Shown here: in pieces, positions 1-7,965 of the stretch
How positions within the stretch are numbered: position 1 is the first letter of the stretch
Layout: each line of letters begins with the position of its first letter
Source of the DNA: Actinomycetota bacterium
Lineage (GTDB): Bacteria > Actinomycetota > Acidimicrobiia > Acidimicrobiales > Ilumatobacteraceae
NCBI GenBank assembly: GCA_963169665.1
Contig: CAUJET010000062.1
Span: forward strand, 1-64,000
Length of the DNA: 64,000 nucleotides
Direction: 5' to 3'
Made by a program: the position numbers and the translations under genes
Notes under the pieces: generated by a model
Told to the model about the DNA's origin: nothing
The model's database searches: none
Seen by the model: the letters and a program-made list of their open reading frames with translations, nothing else

Positions 1-7
1 GTCCATC

Positions 8-472
8 ATGTCGGCAGTCACGGCGTCCCTCGCCCCCCGCCCCACCGCTCGTCACCATCACCGCATCGATCGGCGCAGCGCGTCGGTCGGTGTGCGCGGC
101 GCACGAGCGATGGCGCAGCTGCCCACCCGGTACACCGTCCCGGTCAGCGTCCTCCCCAGCCGTTCCACGTTCGTCCGCCGCCGTGTCGGCGCGGTGGTGT
201 TCGTCGTGGCGCTGGTGCTGTCCGTCGGCTCGGTGGCCCAGCGTGGTCTGGCCGACCGCGGCGGCGAACCTGCCTCCGTCGCCGCGGTCGGCCGAGCCAC
301 CGATGGTCTCACCGGCTACACCCCCACCTATGTCGTCCGTTCGGGTGACACGATGTGGGGGATTGCGGAACGCCTGTACCCGGGGGCCGACATCGCCCGG
401 ATCGTCGATGCCCTGGTCTCGCTCAACGGCGGCGCTGCGATCGAGGCGGGTCAAACGCTCAACCTGCCGTGA
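8..472 (+). CDS. LysM domain membrane-anchored protein
   Basis: A 154-residue protein with a basic N-terminal region, one predicted membrane segment (about residues 60-78, VGAVVFVVALVLSVGS) and a C-terminal LysM domain (about 108-154). The LysM start YVVRSGDTMWGIAERLYPG is typical of peptidoglycan-binding LysM repeats, so the C-terminus should face the cell wall. In actinobacteria a LysM gene of this kind commonly sits between lexA and nrdR; nrdR does follow here after 24 bases, and lexA would lie just outside the window (inference). The ATG is only 8 bases from the window edge, so a slightly longer protein cannot be excluded. Its exact function is not known; a cell-wall role is inferred from the domain. 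Confidence 0.8.
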   Translation: MSAVTASLAPRPTARHHHRIDRRSASVGVRGARAMAQLPTRYTVPVSVLPSRSTFVRRRVGAVVFVVALVLSVGSVAQRGLADRGGEPASVAAVGRATDGLTGYTPTYVVRSGDTMWGIAERLYPGADIARIVDALVSLNGGAAIEAGQTLNLP

Positions 473-482
473 GCCGCTCCGC

Positions 483-488
483 TAGCGT
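483..488 (+). promoter_or_regulatory. -10 box of a leaderless nrdR promoter
   Basis: TAGCGT lies 8 bases before the nrdR ATG, so transcription would begin at or next to the start codon. No Shine-Dalgarno sequence is visible. The same arrangement recurs at many starts in this window. Confidence 0.45.
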
Positions 489-496
489 GGCGGGCG

Positions 497-955
497 ATGC
501 GATGCCCCCGTTGCCACCTCGACGACACCAAGGTGATCGATTCGCGTGAGGCGGACGAGGGCGCGGCCATCCGCCGGCGCCGATCCTGCACCGGCTGTTC
601 CCATCGGTTCACCACCTACGAGCGCCTCGAAGAGGTCCCGATGGTGGTCGTCAAGTCCAACGGCACCCGTCAGCCCTTCGATCGGCTCAAGATCGTCCGC
701 GGCGTCACCGCTGCCGGCAAGGGCCGTCCGGTCACCGCCGACCAGATCGAACAGCTCGCCGAAGAGGTGGAAGACGAGCTCCGCTTCGCCGAGGGCGACC
801 TCACGAGCGAGCGTGTCGGCCGAGCGGTGCTCGAGCGCCTGCGGCACCTCGACGAGGTGCTCTACCTCCGGTTCGCGAGCGTCTACAAGGGCTTCGACGC
901 GGCGTCGGACTTCCAGCGCGAGTTGTCGCTGCTGAAGAAGCTCCAGAAGGCCTGA
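497..955 (+). CDS. nrdR: Transcriptional repressor NrdR
   Basis: A 152-residue protein that matches NrdR over its full length. The N-terminal zinc ribbon has the four cysteines in CPRC at residues 3-6 and CTGC at 31-34. It is followed by the ATP-cone domain (about 49-139) that binds ATP/dATP and sets DNA binding. NrdR represses ribonucleotide reductase genes by binding paired NrdR boxes. Two such boxes are visible upstream of nrdJ, 3.6 kb downstream of this gene, which makes nrdJ the obvious local target. The upstream gene is the LysM protein; a hairpin follows before the convergent RibD-type gene. Identification is firm. Confidence 0.97.
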   Translation: MRCPRCHLDDTKVIDSREADEGAAIRRRRSCTGCSHRFTTYERLEEVPMVVVKSNGTRQPFDRLKIVRGVTAAGKGRPVTADQIEQLAEEVEDELRFAEGDLTSERVGRAVLERLRHLDEVLYLRFASVYKGFDAASDFQRELSLLKKLQKA

Positions 956-972
956 CCCGGCCACCGGTCCGG

Positions 973-999
973 ATCCCGGGTCCGACCCCGGCCCGGGAT
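973..999. terminator. Hairpin between nrdR and the convergent reductase gene
   Basis: An 8-bp perfect stem (ATCCCGGG / CCCGGGAT) with an 11-base loop lies between two convergent genes. It has no T-run on either side, so it is only terminator-like, but its position suits a two-way terminator. Confidence 0.5.
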
Positions 1000-1032
1000 G
1001 CGTTTCACCGGCACTGCCGGATGTCTGCGGTG

Positions 1033-1707
1033 TCAGCGGCGTCGGACGTAGCGCGTGAACAGGAACCCGTCGTCCTCGAGCAGGTGGGCGAGGTCCATGC
1101 GGTGCAGCAGCGCCGGGGCGCCCGCCGTGAGCCGTGGCCCGTCGCCGCCGCTGATCACCGGCGAGATGGTGAGGTTCAGTTCGTCGATCAGATCGGCCTC
1201 GGCCAGGGCGGCGTTGAGTGCGGCGCCACCTTCGGCCTGGACGAAGTCGGCCTGCATCACCTCGCCGAGGCGTGCGAGTGCCCCGGCCAGGTCGAGCGAG
1301 CCGATGCCGGCCCGCACGGTGTCGACCGGGAGGTCGGGTGCCGTCTCGGGGACGATCACGAAGCCGGCGCCGCTGGTGAACAGGTCGCTCGCGTAGTCGA
1401 TGCCGTCGCCGCTCCGCGACACGACACCGACCCGCTGGCCCAGCTTGCTCGGCTTGCCGTATCCCTCGATGCGCACAGTGGCGGCGCCGACGACGATGAC
1501 GTCGGCGAGCCGGCGCAGTCCGAGGAGCACCTGGGTGTCGGCCGGGCTCGACAGGGCGCGGGAGTTGTCGTCGACCACTGTCGAGCCGTCGAGGCCCGAC
1601 ACCATGCACAGGCCGAGCCAGGGGCGGCCGACGGGTCGGGGTCGGGGGACGCCGTAGGCCTCGGCCACGGTGATGTGGTCGACCGGTTGGGGCAGCAGTC
1701 GGCGCAT
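1033..1707 (-). CDS. RibD C-terminal (dihydrofolate reductase-like) family protein
   Basis: About 224 residues with the RibD C-terminal/DHFR fold: a start strand reading GLCMVSGLDGSTVVDD, the central stretch DVIVVGAATVRIEGYG and the C-terminal segment AEADLIDELNLTISPVISGG. Family members are NADPH-dependent reductases such as 5-amino-6-(5-phosphoribosylamino)uracil reductase. There is no N-terminal deaminase domain and no riboflavin gene nearby, so the substrate is unknown. The frame stays open upstream to 1773, but the ATG used here fits the family N-terminus and avoids overlap with the divergent molybdopterin gene; ATG at 1728 is the alternative. A weak -10-like CATCAT lies 7 bases before this start. 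Confidence 0.8.
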   Translation of the reverse strand: MRRLLPQPVDHITVAEAYGVPRPRPVGRPWLGLCMVSGLDGSTVVDDNSRALSSPADTQVLLGLRRLADVIVVGAATVRIEGYGKPSKLGQRVGVVSRSGDGIDYASDLFTSGAGFVIVPETAPDLPVDTVRAGIGSLDLAGALARLGEVMQADFVQAEGGAALNAALAEADLIDELNLTISPVISGGDGPRLTAGAPALLHRMDLAHLLEDDGFLFTRYVRRR

Positions 1708-1726
1708 GGGTGCGATGATGGCAGCC

Positions 1727-4039
1727 ATGGGGACGACACACGACATCACGGCCGGCGACGCATCGGGTGACACCGATCACGACCTGGGCACCCGCACCGC
1801 GTTCCGTACCTGCCCGTTGTGCGAGGCGGGGTGCGGTCTCGAGATCACCGTGAAGCGCTCGGCGGCGGGGGTCGACCAGGTGACGCGCATCCGCGGCGAC
1901 CGCGACGACGTGTTCAGCAAGGGCTTCCTGTGCCCGAAGGGGTCGACGCTGAAGCAGCTCCACGACGACCCGGACCGGCTCCGTCGGCCGCTCGTCAAGC
2001 GTGGCGGCGTCCACGTCGAGGTCGAGTGGGCCGAGGCGTGGGCCGAGGTCGAACGCGGCCTCCTCGGGGTGATCGAACGTCACGGGCGTGAGTCGATCGG
2101 CGTGTACATCGGCAACCCGAACGCGCACAACCTCGCCGGGATGACCTACGGCCGGACGGTGATGCACTCGCTCGGCACCCGGAGCATCTTCTCGGCGTCC
2201 ACGGTCGATCAGATGCCGCGCCAGGTTGCCGCCGCCTACGTCTTCGGCGGGGGCGCCACCGTGCCCGTGCCCGACCTCGACCGGACCGACCACCTCGTGA
2301 TCCTCGGTGCGAACCCCTACGCGTCGAACGGCAGCCTGTGCACCGCGCCCGACTTCCCCGGTCGCATCGAGGCGATCCGGGCCCGCGGCGGCAAGCTCGT
2401 CGTGGTCGACCCACGGCGCAGTCGTACCGCCGAGGAGGCCGACGAGTGGTTGGCGATCCGGCCCGGGACCGACGCGCTGCTGCTGGCATCGATGGTGCAG
2501 GTGATCGCAGCCGAGGGTCTGGTGCGGATCCCCGCGCACCTGGTCGGGCTCGTCCGCGGGCTCGACGGCGTGCTGGCGGCCTGCGCGTCGTTCACCCCTG
2601 AATCCGTCGCCGCGGCGACCGGTCTCGCGCCGGAGGTGATCCGTCGCAGCGCCCGTGAGCTCGTGGCCGCAGATCGTGCTGCCGTGTACGGCCGCATCGG
2701 CACCACCACGACCGAGTTCGGCACGACGGCCTCATGGCTCGTCGACGTCGTCAACCTCGTCGCGGGCAATCTCGACGTCGTCGGTGGCTCCATGTTCGCG
2801 ACGCCCGTGGCGTCGCGGCCGCCGAAGCCGGGCGCCGGCCCCGGGTTCAAGGTGGGCCGCGGGCACAGCCGCGTCCGATCGTTCCCCGAGGTGATGGGGG
2901 AGTACCCCGCCGCGGCGATGGCGGAGGAGATCACCACCCCCGGCGCCGGGCAGCTGCGCGCGATGGTGACGATCGCCGGGAACCCGGTGCTGTCGACGCC
3001 GAACGCCGATCAGCTCGACGCCGCGCTCGGCGAACTCGAGTTCATGGTGAGCGTCGACATCTACCTGAACGAGACGACCCGCCACGCGGACGTGATCCTG
3101 CCGAGCCCGTCCGCGCTGCAGAAAGGCCACTACGACATGCTCCTGCTGCAGTTCGCGGTGCGCAACGTGGCGAACTACAGCCCACCCGTCCTGCCGCTCG
3201 AGGACGGGCAGCCCGACGAGTGGGAGATCCTCGCCAAGCTGGCCCTCATCGCCCAGGGTCGGGGTGCCGACGCCGACGTGTCGGGTCTCGACGACCTGGT
3301 GATCGCCGGCATCGTCGGTTCGGCCGTGCGCGACGAACACTCGGCCGTGTTCGGGCGCGACCCGCAGGAGCTGTTGGCATCGCTGTCGAAGGATGGCCGG
3401 CGTGGCCCCGAGCGGTTGCTCGACATGGCGCTGCAGACCGGCCCGTTCGGTGCGGCGTTCGGTGTCGGCCACGCCGACGGTGCGAGCCTCGACCTGTTGC
3501 TCGAGCACCCGCACGGTGTCGATTTCGGCGCGCTCGTGCCGCGGTTGCCCGAGGTGCTGCAGACCCCGTCCGGGCAGGTCGAGCTCGACCATCCCGTGTT
3601 GATGGCCGATCTCGAGCGCCTGGCGGCCGCGGTGCCGGAGCTCACGCAGCGTGACCTCGTGCTCGTGGGTCGGCGACATCTCCGGAGCAACAACTCGTGG
3701 ATGCACAACATCGAGGTGCTGGTGAAGGGGAAGCCACGCTGCACCCTCCATGTGCACCCCGACGACGCCGTTCGGCTGGGCCTCGTCGACGGCGGACATG
3801 CTCGTGTGACCAGTCGGGTGGGGTCCCTCGACGCTCCGGTCGAGGTGACCGACTCGGTGCGCCCCGGCGTGGTCAGCCTGCCGCACGGATGGGGCCACTC
3901 GATGCCCGACACGCGCATGCGCGTGGCGCGCGAGCGGGCCGGGGTGAACAGCAACGTGCTGGCCGACCACGAGGCGATGGACCCGTTGTCGGGCACCTCG
4001 GTGCTCAACGGCATCCCCGTGGAGATCGTCGCGGTCTGA
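1727..4039 (+). CDS. Molybdopterin oxidoreductase, bis-MGD family (copy 1)
   Basis: A 770-residue member of the DMSO reductase/formate dehydrogenase superfamily. The N-terminus has the [4Fe-4S] cysteine set (CPLCEAGCG, then FLCPKG about 40 residues later). Mid-protein signatures include NETTRHADVILPSPS, and the C-terminal MGD-binding domain contains NNSWMHN and LPHGWGH. The segment where many relatives carry the Cys, Sec or Ser that binds molybdenum reads STVDQMPRQVAA, with none of these residues in the aligned place by eye. No electron-transfer subunit, chaperone or Tat signal is adjacent. It is clearly paralogous to the protein encoded at 58283-60625. The start is the first ATG after the divergent reductase start. 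The substrate cannot be told from sequence. Confidence 0.88.
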   Translation: MGTTHDITAGDASGDTDHDLGTRTAFRTCPLCEAGCGLEITVKRSAAGVDQVTRIRGDRDDVFSKGFLCPKGSTLKQLHDDPDRLRRPLVKRGGVHVEVEWAEAWAEVERGLLGVIERHGRESIGVYIGNPNAHNLAGMTYGRTVMHSLGTRSIFSASTVDQMPRQVAAAYVFGGGATVPVPDLDRTDHLVILGANPYASNGSLCTAPDFPGRIEAIRARGGKLVVVDPRRSRTAEEADEWLAIRPGTDALLLASMVQVIAAEGLVRIPAHLVGLVRGLDGVLAACASFTPESVAAATGLAPEVIRRSARELVAADRAAVYGRIGTTTTEFGTTASWLVDVVNLVAGNLDVVGGSMFATPVASRPPKPGAGPGFKVGRGHSRVRSFPEVMGEYPAAAMAEEITTPGAGQLRAMVTIAGNPVLSTPNADQLDAALGELEFMVSVDIYLNETTRHADVILPSPSALQKGHYDMLLLQFAVRNVANYSPPVLPLEDGQPDEWEILAKLALIAQGRGADADVSGLDDLVIAGIVGSAVRDEHSAVFGRDPQELLASLSKDGRRGPERLLDMALQTGPFGAAFGVGHADGASLDLLLEHPHGVDFGALVPRLPEVLQTPSGQVELDHPVLMADLERLAAAVPELTQRDLVLVGRRHLRSNNSWMHNIEVLVKGKPRCTLHVHPDDAVRLGLVDGGHARVTSRVGSLDAPVEVTDSVRPGVVSLPHGWGHSMPDTRMRVARERAGVNSNVLADHEAMDPLSGTSVLNGIPVEIVAV

Positions 4040-4063
4040 CGCTGCGGCGGTCCCGACCACCGC

Positions 4064-4096
4064 GCCGGTCGGTCGCCGGTCGGTCGCCGGTCGATC
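4064..4096. repeat. Three tandem 11-bp units
   Basis: GCCGGTCGGTC occurs twice back to back and a third time with one change, just after the molybdopterin oxidoreductase stop. No function is evident. Confidence 0.6.
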
Positions 4097-4141
4097 GGCC
4101 CGGCGTTCCACCTGGTGGGACAGGTGCGCGCCGGGACCCGG

Positions 4142-4248
4142 CTGTCCACAGCATCGGGCCTCGATCCACAGTTCCGGGCCCGTCGCCCACAGGGACATCC
4201 ACAGCATCCCCCGGCAATTCACAACCTTGTCCCTCTTCCTCCCCACAG
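4142..4248 (+). promoter_or_regulatory. DnaA-box-like cluster upstream of nrdJ
   Basis: Six related sites lie in one orientation: CTGTCCACAG, CGATCCACAG, CGCCCACAG, ACATCCACAG, AATTCACAA and TCCCCACAG. They end at about 4151, 4171, 4192, 4204, 4224 and 4248, so most steps are near 20-21 bases, or two helical turns. The best sites differ from the actinobacterial DnaA box (TTGTCCACA or TTATCCACA) at one or two bases. There is no dnaA or dnaN in view, so an origin is unlikely. DnaA control of a ribonucleotide reductase promoter is known from E. coli nrdAB, and the location before nrdJ suggests the same here (inference). Confidence 0.45.
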
Positions 4249-4545
4249 GGGACCCCGCCTAGGTTCTTCCTTCGCAGATGGCAGTGGTGCGCGGCGCGGA
4301 TGGTCAGTCCGGACGTGGCGGCCGAGGACGTGCCGGGATCGACGACAGTCGACTCGACACCAGTCGGCGACCGCCGTCCACCGATCGAGGACGATCGGTG
4401 GCGGCGACACACGTCACGGGCTGTGGGGCGAGGGCTTCGTGACCTGTGACCGCGCACCGCTGTCACGCTGCGTGTTCAGGAAAACGCGGCGCCCGGGAGG
4501 GCGCTCGGGGCGGGACGGCGGGAACAAAAAGCCGCGGGACGGTCG

Positions 4546-4575
4546 TTGACATCGGTGTAACTACAGTGCTGTAAT
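4546..4575 (+). promoter_or_regulatory. Sigma-70 promoter of nrdJ
   Basis: TTGACA (4546-4551) is followed by an 18-base spacer and TGTAAT (4570-4575), with the extended -10 bases TGC just before it. The -35 is a full match, and this stretch is unusually AT-rich for the window. Transcription should start near 4582, inside the first NrdR box. Confidence 0.75.
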
Positions 4576-4576
4576 C

Positions 4577-4634
4577 TTCCAACCTCTTGTGGTGGCCGCC
4601 CTCGCGGGGGCGGGTGAGCCACCACATCTTGTGG
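4577..4634 (+). promoter_or_regulatory. Paired NrdR boxes
   Basis: Box 2 (4619-4634, CCACCACATCTTGTGG) fits the NrdR consensus acaCwAtATaTwGtgt at nearly all conserved places and sits in a longer perfect inverted repeat (4618-4638). Box 1 (4577-4592, TTCCAACCTCTTGTGG) has one mismatch in the core. The two start 42 bases apart, exactly four helical turns, as expected for NrdR, which binds two boxes on one DNA face. They overlap and follow the predicted transcription start, so binding should repress nrdJ. Confidence 0.8.
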
Positions 4635-4776
4635 TGGCTAGGTGATGGTCATCACGGCGGCGTCCGTCGTGATGATCGACGTCGTGGGTCGTGAGGAGTT
4701 CCAGCGGTGAGTGCGCACGGATGTCTCACGTGCTGTGGTTGAAGTGTCTGAAGTTCGTCAAGAAAAGGGAGTATCC

Positions 4777-7665
4777 ATGTCTCTGGCGCCCGAGCGTCTG
4801 TCCATCGGCATCACGCGTCACTTCACGACGCCGGGCGTGCACCCGTACGACCAGGTCGTGTGGGAGCGCCGCGATGCGCGCATCAGCAACTGGAAGGACG
4901 GATCGGTCGCGTTCGAGCAGCTCGATGTGGAGTTCCCCGCCAGCTGGTCGCTCAACGCCACCAACATCGTCGCCCAGAAGTACTTCCGCGGCACCCTCGG
5001 CACCCCCGAGCGCGAGTCGTCGCTGAAGCAGGTCATCGATCGCGTCGCCGACACGATCACCACGTGGGGCATCGAGGGTGGCTACTTCGTCGACGCCGAC
5101 GAGGCCGAGTCGTTCCGCAGCGAGCTGAAGTTCATCCTCGTCACCCAGCGGGCTGCGTTCAACAGCCCGGTGTGGTTCAACATCGGTGTGAAGGGCGTGC
5201 CCCAGCAGGCGAGCGCCTGCTTCATCCTGTCGGTCGACGACACCATGGACGGGATCCTCAACTGGTACCGCGAAGAGGGCACCATCTTCAAGGGTGGCTC
5301 CGGCTCGGGCGTCAACCTGTCGAAGATCCGCTCGAGCTACGAGCTGCTCAACGGCGGCGGCACGGCCAGCGGTCCCGTCAGCTTCATGCGCGGCGCCGAC
5401 GCGTCGGCCGGCACCATCAAGAGCGGTGGCAAGACCCGCCGCGCCGCCAAGATGGTCATCCTCAACGTCGATCACCCCGACGTCGAGGAGTTCGTGTGGT
5501 GCAAGGCCCGCGAGGAGCGCAAGGCGCGCGTGCTGCGCGACAACGGCTTCGACATGGACCTCGACGGTGCCGACAGCTTCAGCATCCAGTACCAGAACGC
5601 CAACAACTCGGTCCGCATCAGCGACGACTTCATGCAGGCCGTCCTCGACGACACCGACTGGACCTACAAGGCCGTCCTCGACGGCGCCCCGGTGCGCACC
5701 GTCCGAGCCCGTGACCTGTGGCGTCAGATCGCCACGGCCTCGTGGGAGTGCGCCGACCCCGGCCTCCAGTTCGACACCACGATCAACAAGTGGCACACCG
5801 CCCACGCCACGGGCCGCATCAACGGCTCGAACCCGTGCAGCGAGTACATGCACCTCGACAACTCGGCCTGCAACCTGGCCTCGATCAACCTGCTCAAGTA
5901 CCTCGACCTCGACTCGGTCGGCGACGACAGCTTCGACGTCGAGGCCTACATGCACACCGTCGAGGTCATCTTCACCGCGCAGGAGATCCTCGTCGGCCGC
6001 GCCGACTACCCGACGGAGCCGATCGGCGACAACAGCCGCAAGTTCCGCCAGCTCGGCATCGGCTACGCCAACCTCGGCGCCCTGCTGATGGCGCTGGGCC
6101 TGCCCTACGACTCGGTCGAGGGTCGCGCCTGGGCTGCCTCGCTCACCTCGCTGATGACCGGTCACTCGTACGCCACGAGCGCCCGCACCGCCAGCCGCAT
6201 GGGCCCGTTCGCCGGCTTTGCCGAGAACGAGCAGTACATGCTCAACGTGCTCCGCATGCACCGTGACGCGTCGTACGAGATCGAAGGCGTCGACGCCGTG
6301 CCGGCGGCGATCGTGGCCGCCGGCCAGCACGCTTGGGAGTCCGCCGTTCGCGACGGCGAGGAGTACGGGGTCCGCAACAGCCAGGCATCGGTCCTCGCGC
6401 CCACCGGCACGATCGGTCTGATGATGGACTGCGACACCACCGGCATCGAGCCCGACCTCGGCCTGTGCAAGATGAAGAAGCTCGTCGGCGGCGGCAACAT
6501 GGTGATCGTCAATCAGACGATCCCGCGGGCGCTGCGTCGCCTCGGGTACAACGCCCAGCAGGTCGACGAGATCGTGTCGTACATCGACCGCGAGAAGAGC
6601 ATCCTCGGCGCCCCGCACCTCGCGGCCGAGCACGTGCCCGTGTTCGCCTGCTCGATGGGTGACAACACCATCCACTACGAGGGCCACGTCCGCATGATGG
6701 GTGCGACGCAGCCGTTCCTGTCGGGTGCGATCTCCAAGACCGTGAACATGCCCGAAGAGGCCACGATCGAAGACATCGAGAGCCTGCATCTGCTGTCGTG
6801 GCAGCTCGGCCTCAAGGCCGTCGCCGTGTACCGCGACAACTGCAAGGTCGGCCAGCCGCTCAGCACGGCGAAGAAGGAAGGTGCCGAGGAGGCCGACGGG
6901 ACGCCGGTCGCCGAGGTCACCCAGGTCATCGAGAAGATCGTCGAGCGGGTCGTGCACCAGCCGATCCGTCAGAAGCTCCCGCGCAGCCGTCGCGGCCGCA
7001 CGTTCGAGTTCCGCGTGGCCGACAGCAAGGGCTTCGCCACGATCGGCGAGTACGAGAACGGTCAGCCCGGCGAGATCTTCCTCACGGTGTCCAAGCAGGG
7101 CTCCACCCTCAGCGGCATCATGGACGCCTTCGCCAAGAGCATCAGCTACGGCCTGCAGTACGGCGTGCCGGTGCGGTCGTTCGTCGAGGCGTTCGTCAAC
7201 ATGCGCTTCGAGCCGGCCGGCATGACCGACGACCCGGACATCCGGTTCGCGTCGTCGATCATGGACTACCTGTTCCGCCGCCTCGCCCTCGAGTACATGA
7301 CCTACGACGAGCGCGCCGAGCTGGGCATCTTCTCGATCGACGAGCGCCTGCAGCCCACGCTGCCCGGCGTGGAGGAGTCGGTCATGGAGACCCGCACGGG
7401 CAGCGAGGTCGTCGCCGATCCGAAGAGCGTGCCGTCCGCCGGCGAACTCACGACGCAGCTCGAGCTGGGCGTGGCCCCGACGGCGCCGAACAACGACATC
7501 ACCAACCCGTCGGGCATCGCCCGGCCGGCGCAGGCGGCGATCTCGCCCAAGCCAGCGGTGCGTCACAGCGACGCCCCGATGTGCATGCAGTGCGGTGTGC
7601 AGATGAACCGTGCCGGTTCGTGCCACGCCTGCCCGAGCTGCGGCAGCACCAGCGGCTGCAGCTGA
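4777..7665 (+). CDS. nrdJ: Adenosylcobalamin-dependent (class II) ribonucleotide reductase
   Basis: A 962-residue class II reductase that converts ribonucleotides to deoxyribonucleotides using a B12-derived radical and needs no oxygen. Visible landmarks are FNSPVWFNIG, GSGVNLSKIRSS (about residue 185), the active-site stretch NPCSEYMHLDNSACNLASINL split around residues 350-370, a C-terminal TSCPD domain (about 738-845) and a cysteine-rich tail with CMQCG and CPSCG (about 933-962) that recycles the active-site disulfide. The ATG used has the ribosome site AAAAGGGA 6 bases upstream; an in-frame upstream start would lie outside the conserved N-terminus. Regulation by NrdR, and perhaps by DnaA, is indicated by the upstream sites. 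It may be the cell's main reductase. Confidence 0.96.
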   Translation: MSLAPERLSIGITRHFTTPGVHPYDQVVWERRDARISNWKDGSVAFEQLDVEFPASWSLNATNIVAQKYFRGTLGTPERESSLKQVIDRVADTITTWGIEGGYFVDADEAESFRSELKFILVTQRAAFNSPVWFNIGVKGVPQQASACFILSVDDTMDGILNWYREEGTIFKGGSGSGVNLSKIRSSYELLNGGGTASGPVSFMRGADASAGTIKSGGKTRRAAKMVILNVDHPDVEEFVWCKAREERKARVLRDNGFDMDLDGADSFSIQYQNANNSVRISDDFMQAVLDDTDWTYKAVLDGAPVRTVRARDLWRQIATASWECADPGLQFDTTINKWHTAHATGRINGSNPCSEYMHLDNSACNLASINLLKYLDLDSVGDDSFDVEAYMHTVEVIFTAQEILVGRADYPTEPIGDNSRKFRQLGIGYANLGALLMALGLPYDSVEGRAWAASLTSLMTGHSYATSARTASRMGPFAGFAENEQYMLNVLRMHRDASYEIEGVDAVPAAIVAAGQHAWESAVRDGEEYGVRNSQASVLAPTGTIGLMMDCDTTGIEPDLGLCKMKKLVGGGNMVIVNQTIPRALRRLGYNAQQVDEIVSYIDREKSILGAPHLAAEHVPVFACSMGDNTIHYEGHVRMMGATQPFLSGAISKTVNMPEEATIEDIESLHLLSWQLGLKAVAVYRDNCKVGQPLSTAKKEGAEEADGTPVAEVTQVIEKIVERVVHQPIRQKLPRSRRGRTFEFRVADSKGFATIGEYENGQPGEIFLTVSKQGSTLSGIMDAFAKSISYGLQYGVPVRSFVEAFVNMRFEPAGMTDDPDIRFASSIMDYLFRRLALEYMTYDERAELGIFSIDERLQPTLPGVEESVMETRTGSEVVADPKSVPSAGELTTQLELGVAPTAPNNDITNPSGIARPAQAAISPKPAVRHSDAPMCMQCGVQMNRAGSCHACPSCGSTSGCS

Positions 7666-7731
7666 GCCCTCGGAGCGCTCCGCCGCTCCGGACGGATCCT
7701 GCGGTCGTCGGCGGCCAACGGAAACATCGAT

Positions 7732-7780
7732 CGATGCCCGGCACTCGGGCGAGGGCGGTCGCCCTGGGTGCCGGGCATCG
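7732..7780. terminator. Long hairpin after nrdJ
   Basis: A perfect 13-bp stem (CGATGCCCGGCAC / GTGCCGGGCATCG) encloses a second stem (AGGGCG / CGCCCT). No T-run follows, as is usual in GC-rich actinobacteria. It is the likely terminator of nrdJ. Confidence 0.65.
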
Positions 7781-7810
7781 TCGCGTCCGGGCACCGATCA
7801 CGCGGTAACT

Positions 7811-7821
7811 TACCGACGGTA
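7811..7821. promoter_or_regulatory. Operator-like palindrome upstream of the carotenoid oxygenase
   Basis: TACCGACGGTA is a perfect palindrome about a central base, in a locally AT-richer stretch. Many TetR-family operators look like this. No regulator gene is adjacent, so the binding protein is unknown. Confidence 0.4.
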
Positions 7822-7882
7822 GATTTCGCCGCGCGATCGGAGTACTGTCGCCGGTGTCGAGCTCGGGGGAGCTGCATCGAGC

Positions 7883-7912
7883 GGTGACGAGTGGTGACGA
7901 GTGGTGACGAGT
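7883..7912 (+). repeat. Three tandem copies of a 10-bp unit
   Basis: GGTGACGAGT occurs three times head to tail, one helical turn per unit, 54 bases before the carotenoid oxygenase start. It may be activator half-sites or just slippage. Confidence 0.6.
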
Positions 7913-7965
7913 TCCGATGAGATCCGGTCGGTCCGACCGGTCCAGATGAGGATGGGGGTCCTGAG

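Larger units (their letters stand above)
4040..4776. other. Long regulatory intergenic region before nrdJ
   Basis: These 737 bases carry no convincing gene. From left to right they hold an 11-bp tandem repeat, a DnaA-box-like cluster, a GC-rich stretch (about 4250-4540) in which I see nothing definite, a sigma-70 promoter, two NrdR boxes and a leader of about 140 bases. No cobalamin riboswitch core (GCCACTG with its partner elements) was seen, although nrdJ encodes a B12 enzyme. Confidence 0.6.
7666..7965. other. Intergenic region between nrdJ and the carotenoid oxygenase
   Basis: These 300 bases hold a strong hairpin, an operator-like palindrome and a 10-bp triple repeat, each listed separately. 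I see no open reading frame that looks real. Confidence 0.6.

Noticed and set aside
4142..4248. Chromosomal replication origin
   Set aside because: DnaA-like boxes are present, but there is no dnaA, dnaN, parA/B or AT-rich unwinding region nearby.
4115..4549. A 144-codon forward frame in the nrdJ upstream region
   Set aside because: It runs through the DnaA-like cluster into the promoter, is Arg-rich, and matches nothing; the region is better explained as regulatory.
4040..4776. Cobalamin riboswitch upstream of nrdJ
   Set aside because: The conserved core elements of the B12 riboswitch were not found; the NrdR boxes explain the control better.
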